A DNA stretch of 64,000 nt from Cristatella mucedo. Its lineage: Eukaryota > Bryozoa > Phylactolaemata > Cristatellidae. The stretch covers positions 6,174,001 through 6,238,000 of the forward strand of contig WPIO01000020.1 of assembly GCA_009760855.2 (NCBI GenBank), in the 5' to 3' direction. This document shows, one piece after another, positions 59,401 to 64,000 of the stretch. The notes beneath the pieces were generated by a model. It was not told where the DNA came from. It was given only the letters and a program-made list of their open reading frames with translations, and did not search any database. The translations under genes were made by a program, and so were the position numbers. Numbering within the stretch: the stretch's first letter is position 1; every line of letters begins with the position of its first letter.

Positions 59401-62079
59401 TCCTCGTGCCCCAAGATTTGTGTGGGCAATAAATTAGCTGTGATATTACTTTGCTTTTCACCGTTATCGATACAAGCTTTTGCTTGGTAGGTCCTAGACT
59501 GTGGAACTCACTGATGCAATTCTTAGGCAACGACACACTCTCTGCTGCCGCCTACTGTGCCACATCGCCGAGCTGGGTTGGTCCAGTGGTTAAAGTGCTC
59601 GCCCCGACTAAGGTCTGGCTGAGGTCGTGGGCTCGAGCCCTGAGGCATATGTGAAGTGCCTGAATAGAGATTTAGTTCTCTTGAGGTGCTATACAAATGA
59701 AGTGAATTATATTTTTATCTTTTCCAGCCATTCTGAGCTGCTACTTCCTTGCTACTCACATCCTCAACCGCCTTCCACACTCAGCAATGCTTCTCACTTT
59801 CTCTTTATTGTGTGAGATGAAATCTGTTGGCTACCTTAAAGACATTAAAAGCCACTTAAGCTTGAGCCAGGTATCGACAGCTTCCCCACCCCCTAGCACC
59901 TCCTTGAGGCTTTGCAGAATTACAGGGTAGGTACATTAAACTATATTTAGTGTCTCCAAATATTTAATGGTAAACAGACAACCATCAGAGGTAGCTACCG
60001 GTTAACGTTGAAGCAGAGGTCGAAAGGCCCTAGCTGTAACTATTAGAGGCGGCAGCCATCCGATAACACTATGGCATCGACTACTTAGTGCCGGAAATCC
60101 TAATGCGGAGTTCACTGCTAAGAAAATTATTAACTTGAACGATTTTGACCATTTGATCCCCCTTTGATCTGATGATTTAAGACAGGCTTACAATAGTGCT
60201 TACGTCGGCTTTGAATGGCAGAGGTAAGCTTAAGAGTATTCAAATTTGGGAATCTGGTGAGAAGCTATTCTCTGGCCACAGCACTGTATAAGCAGTTTTG
60301 TTTTACCCTAGATGCAGTCGGGCCATTTATCGAATAGCCTCTTGAAGCTCTGTGCAGAACCCCTAGCTGAGCTAACAGCTTGGGCGGCAAAGTCCAGAGT
60401 GAGTGGTCTAAAGCGATTGAGCAAAAACGACCTGCAGCATGACTCGAGCACCAATATCTGGGTACACAGACACATACTCCGAACGAGGAGAGGAGGAGCA
60501 GGCCAAAGCCGGGCTCCGAGCATGATCCATAACTCCATCTAGAATTTATCGCCAGATCACTGCTCCTATCCAGCCAACAAGGTTCTTCTCTCAGCATTTT
60601 GCTACTGTTTTTCAATCTTTAAATCTGTCTAAATTTGATTGCCGGCGTTTTATTTCTCACGTCCGGTATCTCAACAGCAGAGATACTGGTTTGATGGTAG
60701 TAATGAAACCAGCACCTGGGGTACTACTGCCCTCGGAGGCTGGGCTCTGGACTCATCGAATTGTGGGCAGGAGCAGCTGCTAGCCCAATACACCATCGCA
60801 AGTGGCCACAGCCACTAGCAAACAGGCGTTGGCATCTACACGAGTATAAGCCAGCAGTAGCTGCAGCCGCCTACCCAGGAGTGGTGTGTTCACCATGCAA
60901 GGCTATGAGCAAAAGGCATCAGCCTGCACGTGAACACAACGCCATGTGCTTGCGATGATGCATCCCTTTGTATATAGGATCGCTGCGAGTACCTAGCAGC
61001 GAATTCATCTTTGCCGGAGGGCAAGAATGACTAAAAGTGACCCAAAAAGAAAAAGCAGCTGCTAGACTACGTAAACCAAGCAAAGAGCATGAGCATGGAA
61101 TGTCAGATTCTGACAAATCCTTGACTGCTCGAAAAAAGATCTGGCGAAATCAATGACACCTGGCTTGGGTCGAGTACAAGCAAACTATTAGACTGGCACG
61201 GCAGTCCACCGAATGGACTTGATAACTCATCAAAACATTCACAGCAACAATTAAGGTGCGACGTTTTAACTTATTTTGCCACTTATATCTTACTTTTTAA
61301 TAATTTGCAACGCATTTCATTTTTATTTCAAAGGTAGTGCGCATGTATTTGGCTCTGCAAAACGCTAATAATTTGTCCTTGCACTTGGACTGTCGGCTGC
61401 TTTTCTGTCACGGTTGGTCAGGTCATGGATGCTGAGTCCCATTGGAACAGGTCCTGGCGCCATTATGAACTCAATCCATGCACGGCGTATGCTATGCTGG
61501 TTTTTTGTGCCCACATTCTCAACGCTTCGAGAATTCAGACACGAAAATAGATTTCCGACGCGATGTGCAGTGTGTCGGACTCGGGCCAGTGACCGAATTC
61601 CCGTACGGCAGCTACCAGCGCCGACCAGTCTCGCTCAGCAAAACTGTAGAACGTGCTCTGTGGCGGCGATAGTAATAAAACGCATCCTTCGCGCATATCG
61701 CACTTTAGTGCTGCGCTTTGCCATGACGAGGCTGAGCTCGGCCTCAATCTAGCATCGTTTTCTAGAGCGTGCCTCGATGTGTGCTGGATTGGCTCCTCTG
61801 GCTACTGGCGACTACCGGTATCAGCATGCATGTACGGTCAAACTATTAAAACGCTTTAAAAAAAATAGATGCGGTCAAACGATGCGGTCGCGCGGGTCGT
61901 ATCCTAAAACCATTTTCCTATTGGCTAGCAGCGTATACCCAGCTAGGCAAGGCGGCCGCAGCAGAAGTAGCAGACGGCACCCCAAGGTTCTAGCATCGCC
62001 AGCGCGACTACCTCAGCAGGAGCTTCCAGAGATTTTGAAATCTCACGGTGGCAATTTTCGAAGTGTAAGTCACCGTCAT
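43091..62079 (-). CDS. Bestrophin, calcium-activated chloride channel (9 exons)
   Basis: Pentameric anion channel of the plasma membrane or endomembranes, opened by cytosolic calcium. Exons, in order: 62079-62012, 58338-58228, 57848-57731, 57009-56823, 54713-54559, 54424-54347, 52616-52464, 52371-52291, 43242-43091. They total 1103 nt, and every junction keeps phase. The start MTVTYTSK is the family's usual N-terminus. The first membrane helix lies at about residues 34-52 and the second at 75-91, with pore-neck residues I76, F80 and F84 in the same positions as in vertebrates. NRWW follows. Later helices lie at about 240-258 and 270-290. The calcium clasp GEDDDDFE is at 300-307, followed by the exon 9 block [14 protein letters not shown] and KDQYWDE. 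Departures include FSIP where most members have YWVP. Which bestrophin paralogue this is cannot be told. The C-terminal tail is discussed under 30892-34037 and 42583. Confidence 0.96.
43723..43926 (+). CDS. Helix-turn-helix protein fragment within the transposon
   Basis: A 67-codon frame: [20 protein letters not shown], then [20 protein letters not shown] and [10 protein letters not shown]. The central part has the layout of the DNA-binding helix-turn-helix of Tc1/mariner/pogo-type transposases (helix, GHS turn, [15 protein letters not shown] recognition helix). The frame ends in a small ATTGCA-repeat and stops without a catalytic domain. It is likely the remains of a transposase N-terminus. 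A domesticated DNA-binding protein is possible but unsupported. Confidence 0.5.
   Translation: MLPVAHFSDGTRAVLMLLHRNGHSNRVTARQLNMSQGSVRNIIRKHLDYGSTEWQLVAIAIAIKALP
44234..44366 (-). mobile_element. SINE-1 nested in DNA transposon, reverse
   Basis: Reverse copy, ATCTGATTTAACAGCCTC to GATCGAGGTCGTGAAATG. It sits in the interior just before the right inverted repeat and so inserted after the transposon. Confidence 0.83.
44930..45572 (-). mobile_element. LINE family B copy
   Basis: The 3' end (GTAATGTAATGTAATTTATC) and 3' UTR lead to the ORF2 C-terminus with [20 protein letters not shown] and [17 protein letters not shown]. At least one frameshift is present near 45250. It is abruptly replaced at about 45572 by a plus-strand LINE-A. 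Confidence 0.9.
45573..46130 (+). mobile_element. LINE family A copy
   Basis: It starts in the ORF2 C-terminus (GCTAGGCTTGTCTACAAGG), continues through frameshifted coding sequence and the 3' UTR to a worn stem-loop (GTGCTTTAAAAATGTC). Its 5' end meets the 5' end of the LINE-B at 45572, so the two are head to head. Confidence 0.8.
46130..48165. other. Intron 8 sequence, no gene recognised
   Basis: Contains a pyrimidine-rich minisatellite (46926-47044). Also present are two loosely similar segments (about 46310-46370 and 46715-46780, sharing GGAGCCGGTTAC / GGAACCGGTTAT). No exon is supported. Confidence 0.4.
46926..47044. repeat. Minisatellite of ~17-bp pyrimidine-rich units
   Basis: Seven imperfect units of the form CTTGCAACCCCCTCCCC, each beginning CTTGC or CTCGC. 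Confidence 0.8.
48170..48232 (+). mobile_element. SINE-2 with internal deletion
   Basis: The A-box end (GGTTTGGTCCTTCGGTTAAG) runs straight into the tail (AGAGAGCTATACAAATGAAT). The B box and the rest of the tRNA head, present at 59572, have been lost. Confidence 0.65.
48637..49768 (-). mobile_element. Best-preserved LINE family B copy
   Basis: The 3' end lies at 48637 (TCTGGTAATGTATCTCCGTC). The coding part (49768 down to 48924) is open and reads [20 protein letters not shown], the intact catalytic box [56 protein letters not shown] and [24 protein letters not shown] replaces the Trp of the RLWNSLPQF motif at its end. The match stops at about 49768, so everything before the GPLL block is gone. 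The frame upstream of that point is chance. Confidence 0.94.
50075..50635 (+). mobile_element. LINE family A copy, young subfamily
   Basis: A 560-bp, 5'-truncated copy from CCTGCACTGGTTACCAGTC to six ATT units. The 93-codon frame 50114-50395 ([37 protein letters not shown]) is nearly identical to that of 2467-2817. Confidence 0.94.
50640..52290. other. Bestrophin intron 8, no other feature
   Basis: Apparently unique sequence with a short tandem repeat of GGACTTACTACTCCATTTCA near 51101-51140. Confidence 0.45.
52291..52371 (-). CDS. Bestrophin exon 8 (calcium clasp)
   Basis: 81 nt, acceptor TTTTTTCCGAG, donor CTGCAG|GTATGT. It encodes residues 291-317, [19 protein letters not shown] then AIIDRNLQ. 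The acidic run is the calcium-binding clasp, and all acidic residues are kept. Confidence 0.97.
52464..52616 (-). CDS. Bestrophin exon 7 (transmembrane)
   Basis: 153 nt, acceptor ATTGTTACAG, donor TTAAAG|GTAGTT. It encodes residues 240-290: [20 protein letters not shown], then [19 protein letters not shown]. Intron 7, which follows it, is only 92 bp. Confidence 0.97.
52605..52797. repeat. Direct repeat, copy 1, over exon 7 acceptor
   Basis: It matches 53656-53850. The shared part starts 12 bases inside exon 7 (ATGGTAACGACCTGTAACAA on the plus strand) and covers about 180 bases of intron 6, including TTCACCTTACATTCCACCAC. Confidence 0.9.
53175..53245 (-). mobile_element. Worn LINE family A 3' end
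   Basis: GATAATATATGTGTATCGCC, CCTCAGATAGTGTAACC and TTTTACATATGG fit the reversed stem-loop. It lies in bestrophin intron 6. Confidence 0.55.
53656..53850. repeat. Direct repeat, copy 2, with decoy exon 7 acceptor
   Basis: It has the same acceptor and first bases of exon 7, with the remainder of exon 7 missing. The first 32 bases (from ATGGTAACG) are identical to copy 1 and the rest has drifted. It lies 1.05 kb upstream of the real exon in the direction of transcription. Confidence 0.88.
54347..54424 (-). CDS. Bestrophin exon 6
   Basis: 78 nt, acceptor GTGTTTCAG, donor ACACAG|GTTATT. It encodes residues 214-239: [13 protein letters not shown] then [13 protein letters not shown], the well-conserved YDW..IPLVYTQ block. 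Confidence 0.97.
54559..54713 (-). CDS. Bestrophin exon 5
   Basis: 155 nt, acceptor TTATTCGTAG, donor ATTGCG|GTAAGC. It encodes residues 163-213: [51 protein letters not shown]. Most family members have YWVP where this one has FSIP. Confidence 0.96.
55150..56030 (+). mobile_element. LINE family A copy split by a second LINE-A
   Basis: ORF2 C-terminus from TTTGCAATCAGGCGCTTACA to CCTATACCTC, then an interruption at 55429-55655. It resumes ACAAACCTCAAATCC and continues to the stem-loop and tail (GTAGTATCATTCTTATTATC). The two halves join precisely when the insert is removed. It lies in bestrophin intron 4. Confidence 0.9.
55429..55656 (-). mobile_element. LINE family A 3' UTR nested in opposite orientation
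   Basis: A 228-bp 3'-UTR-only copy: (AAT)n tail on the left, stem-loop, TCAGCATGC repeats, ending GCACGCATAAGCACGA. It is inverted relative to its host element. Confidence 0.9.
56372..56455. repeat. (GA)n microsatellite
   Basis: About 42 GA units in bestrophin intron 4. Confidence 0.96.
56560..56692 (-). mobile_element. SINE-2, reverse
   Basis: Tail side (GATAACTTTATCTATATTCAGG) first, then B box GGGGCTCGAGCCC and the head end (CACCTTAACCACTGGGGC). It lies about 130 bp downstream of exon 4, in intron 4. Confidence 0.82.
56823..57009 (-). CDS. Bestrophin exon 4, with a GC donor
   Basis: 187 nt, acceptor TATGATTACAG. It encodes residues 100-161 plus one base: [53 protein letters not shown]. 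The next bases are GCAAGT, so the donor is GAGATGG|GCAAGT. Only this cut keeps the phase with exon 5 and restores the conserved Gly, which identifies a GC-AG intron. Confidence 0.95.
57010..57730. other. Bestrophin intron 3
   Basis: No repeat family member or exon seen. The minus-strand frame at 57286-57552 shows no known domain. Confidence 0.7.
57731..57848 (-). CDS. Bestrophin exon 3 (pore neck)
   Basis: 118 nt, acceptor TTGCTTTAG, donor AACAAT|GTGAGT. It encodes residues 61-99: [40 protein letters not shown]76, F80 and F84 match the hydrophobic neck residues of vertebrate bestrophins in both identity and number. Confidence 0.97.
58005..58200. repeat. CTG/GCT-rich trinucleotide tract
   Basis: Imperfect GCTGCT, GCCTCC and TCTGCT repeats that open poly-Ala, poly-Leu or poly-Ser frames on both strands. 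It fills about half of bestrophin intron 2 (57849-58227) and is not translated in the spliced gene. Confidence 0.85.
58228..58338 (-). CDS. Bestrophin exon 2 (first transmembrane helix)
   Basis: 111 nt, acceptor CAACTTTTAG, donor AAAAAA|GTAAGT. It encodes residues 24-59: [36 protein letters not shown]. The split codon at its start (AG|G) gives the Arg of the conserved RW(R/K)GS. Confidence 0.97.
59066..59168 (+). mobile_element. LINE family A 3' end, very short copy
   Basis: About 100 bases from TTGCATTTCCCTTTGCAGCC through the stem-loop to an ATT tail. It lies in bestrophin intron 1. Confidence 0.88.
59572..59706 (+). mobile_element. SINE-2, most complete copy
   Basis: Head GAGCTGGGTTGGTCCAGTGG with A box TGGTCCAGTGGTTAAAGTGC, B box GGGCTCGAGCCC at 59629-59640, then a LINE-like stem-loop (GTGCCTGAATAGAGATTTAG pairing with TCTTGAGGTGCTATACAAAT) and an AT-rich tail. 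The tail stem resembles the 3' stem-loop of LINE family A. Confidence 0.87.
59710..62011. other. Rest of bestrophin intron 1, no feature called
   Basis: Overlapping open frames at 60265-60615 and 61414-61860 lie on both strands without a recognisable domain or splice context. The region 61500-62000 is relatively rich in CG dinucleotides, as expected near a promoter. Confidence 0.45.
62012..62079 (-). CDS. Bestrophin exon 1 with start codon
   Basis: ATG at 62079-62077. It encodes [20 protein letters not shown] and LL, donor CTGAG|GTAGTC. The N-terminal MTVTYTS is the family's hallmark and fixes the start. A strong acceptor-like sequence (TTTCTTTTTCATAG) lies seven bases before the ATG, so a separate 5' UTR exon upstream is likely. 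Confidence 0.95.
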
Positions 62080-62085
62080 GATTAA

Positions 62086-62648
62086 ACTATGAAAAAGAAA
62101 TGCCGAGGCTATAATGAGAGCCGAAGAGACGTGTCCGACCCGGCATCAGCCGACAAAAAGAGTACACAGTGCGCCGCTGTGATGATTAGTGTCCAGCTGG
62201 CCTACCTCCGGTCGGATTGTCTGCCCAGTGGCAAAACATCAAAATCTTGCCTTGGATAACTTCTACAAAGTACCGTTAAAACACGAGTGTCATATAAAAG
62301 CGCATCATGTAATCTCTGTATAGTCGTAAAAACTGTAGAAAAACGCCAATACTAGATCCCAAACACCTGCAGTAGTGAGATCGAGCGTATTTTTACCTCG
62401 CATCTGGGGTCGCGTTTTTCACACCTGTCAAGCAATGGTGCTAGCTGCAACCACCTGAACATGAGGACAGATAAAGACATTCTCGTTCAACTAGCCATTC
62501 CTGAATTGCATTCATTACCCTCGAATGTATTTCAGTCTGTTACCCCCCCCCCCCCAAAGCAGCGAGTGCAACTCTGTTTTGCTTTTATTTTTTCAAGCCG
62601 GTTCTTTCTCTGAGCATTCTCAAATGACAAAGCAGCTTTCAGCGACAA
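62086..62648. promoter_or_regulatory. Possible bidirectional promoter region
   Basis: About 560 bp between the divergent bestrophin start and the small plus-strand gene at 62649. No TATA box in a sensible position was found. A run of 11 or 12 C lies near 62545. The promoter role is inferred from gene layout only. Confidence 0.3.
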
Positions 62649-63084
62649 ATGGATTGCTATCAGCCTTCAAATGCCAAACCGGAGAACAAGGGAGGCCGAT
62701 TGCTGAATTATGCTGGTAATCGCGGAAAACCGGCGGTGGAAATCGACAGTCGACACACGGCTGAAGCGACGAGTCGGAGCCAAAACAGAAAAGAGACCGT
62801 GGCTTTAAAAAAAAAAACTTGCAGGTGTGCGCCACCGCTTACAGCGCATGAAGCAAACACGACCACGACGATTACCCATTAAAAGAAAGAAAGTTCCGAA
62901 GAATAGACCGAAAGACACGTCTGATCTAACTAGAATGAGCTTCACCAGCCTAACCCCGGCGACCTCAGCACCACTAAGAGAGCGCTCTGCAGGTATAGAA
63001 CAGCCGCCCGTAAAGCAAGAATTGACTGCATTAGAAATCAGAATTAATTACATGGCTCAGCAGGAGGAGCTAGACAATCTTTAA
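62649..63084 (+). CDS. Candidate two-exon gene for a small basic protein
   Basis: Exon one, 62649-62715, opens with ATG in good context (GACAAATGG), reads MDCYQPSNAKPENKGGRLLN and ends at GCTG|GTAATC. Exon two, 62825-63084, follows acceptor AACTTGCAG and reads VRHRLQRMKQTRPRRLPIKR, KKVPKNRPKDTSDLTRMSF, then ends QELTALEIRINYMAQQEELD and NL before TAA. The splice keeps phase and gives about 109 residues: a strongly basic middle like a nuclear localisation signal and a helical C-terminus. The frame also stays open through the 109-bp intron, so an unspliced 77-residue form is possible. I do not recognise the family. Confidence 0.42.
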
Positions 63085-63323
63085 AGCCGATAGTAAAAGG
63101 TGCGAATTATGCGAAGAGCGTAATGATCGTTTGCCGTAAGTTTGCTCACTTAATCCGTTGCAGTTGCCTCGTTCAATTTTTTGTCATCCTATTCACAATC
63201 AATCATTCAGTTTAGCTCGAAGCCGTGAGTGAATGGGCGGCTTGTTTATTTTTTGTTTTATGACGCTGTCATAGAAAAAAACCGATACACGTGGATATGT
63301 CGAATCATCACGTTTTATAAGAA

Positions 63324-63329
63324 AATAAA
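63324..63329 (+). terminator. Poly(A) signal AATAAA
   Basis: Canonical AATAAA 240 bases after the stop of the small plus-strand gene, supporting that model. Confidence 0.4.
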
Positions 63330-63334
63330 TGTAA

Positions 63335-64000
63335 ACCTGCTTGGGTAGACTAGTTGTTGTACTACAATACCTACTGGAGAATCAAATCTAATGGATAAGC
63401 GGGGAAGAGAAGGTAAACTTCATCCTACATGGTGTACCTGTACGAGGATGTCCAAAGCAACTGCATAACACGCATACTAACAGATGCATTTCTAGATTGT
63501 GTGACTGTTGTGCCAGTTGTAGTATTAGATCGCGTGAATCGCTGGACTGTGACGGACTTATCTTTCAGAACCGAGCTCAATACTTTAAATGTGCTGCAGC
63601 AGCGAATTTGTATGATCTTCACTGGTAAATGCTTAAGAGGAAAGTTAAAATGCAGATGTTATGGAATAATTTTTACAGTTAAAGTAGCTGACAAGACTGA
63701 TTTCGCCGAGGCCTAAACATTTCTTTTGGACGATTTAGATATTAGACTACGATAAATCATGTGGCCGAAGCATCTGACGGATTGATGGAATGCTCAATGT
63801 CCCAAAATGGATTGGCCAATTCTAAAACGCAGAGGCATGTCTAGTCTTGAGGAAAAAGTTCATCCATCGTGTTTTTCATTAAATTATTATCAAATTCAGT
63901 ACATTATTATTTAATTAAGTTATTATTAATAATTTTTCAAATCTCGGCGCACGAACTTTTGACAGCCTTATACTTATTAGTTAAACCTATTACCCAGTAC
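63335..64000. other. No gene called
   Basis: A 95-codon plus-strand frame (63429-63716: MVYLYEDVQSNCITRIL and LNTLNVLQQRICMIFTG) is open, but I recognise no domain. The last 130 bases are very AT-rich. Confidence 0.3.

Overview
The window is invertebrate-like metazoan nuclear DNA. Spliced genes with GT-AG introns sit in a repeat-rich background of 5'-truncated non-LTR retrotransposons, tRNA-derived SINEs, hAT-type and other inverted-repeat DNA transposons, and long (CT)n, (GA)n and (AT)n microsatellites. I see no rRNA operon, no true tRNA gene, no CRISPR array and no prokaryotic operon structure. The phylum cannot be fixed from the sequence alone.

The one securely identified gene is a bestrophin (calcium-activated anion channel) on the minus strand. 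Nine coding exons run from the start codon at 62079 to 43091. All exon phases join without a break into 367 complete codons, and the neck residues I76/F80/F84 and the acidic calcium-clasp run are intact. One intron (intron 4) uses a GC donor. Intron 8 is about 9 kb and packed with transposons. The C-terminal tail is uncertain: my best chain adds three splice-bounded, phase-compatible exons at 34037-33901, 31351-31254 and 31065-30892, which would make the gene about 31 kb and about 503 residues. A closer terminal exon at about 42.6-42.8 kb is the alternative. Upstream of the bestrophin start, a small two-exon basic protein may be transcribed divergently (62649-63084, plus strand) with a poly(A) signal at 63324.

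The left two thirds (1-43 kb) is mostly mobile DNA. LINE family A (CR1/L2-type C-terminus, a 3' stem-loop and an ATT-repeat tail) has over 25 pieces. LINE family B (a different reverse transcriptase, ending in an ATTAC-like tail) has six. Two tRNA-derived SINE families are present, and SINE-2 carries a LINE-like 3' stem-loop. Several elements are nested and give a relative insertion order. A SPIN-like hAT miniature element lies at 12841-13030, with a more decayed relative at 32253. Splice-bounded exons of unidentified genes lie at 10042-10148, 13951-14378 and 20067-20155 (minus) and at 12093-12146 and 32054-32214 (plus). A diverged segmental duplication (about 1.2-3.1 kb against 5.0-6.2 kb) carries paired small exons that look like decaying paralogues.

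The right third (43-64 kb) is the bestrophin gene: a 1.36-kb transposon with roughly 320-bp terminal inverted repeats just upstream of exon 9 in intron 8, LINE-B and LINE-A copies in intron 8, a partial duplication around the exon 7 acceptor in intron 6, a LINE nested within a LINE in intron 4, and a CTG/GCT-rich tract in intron 2.
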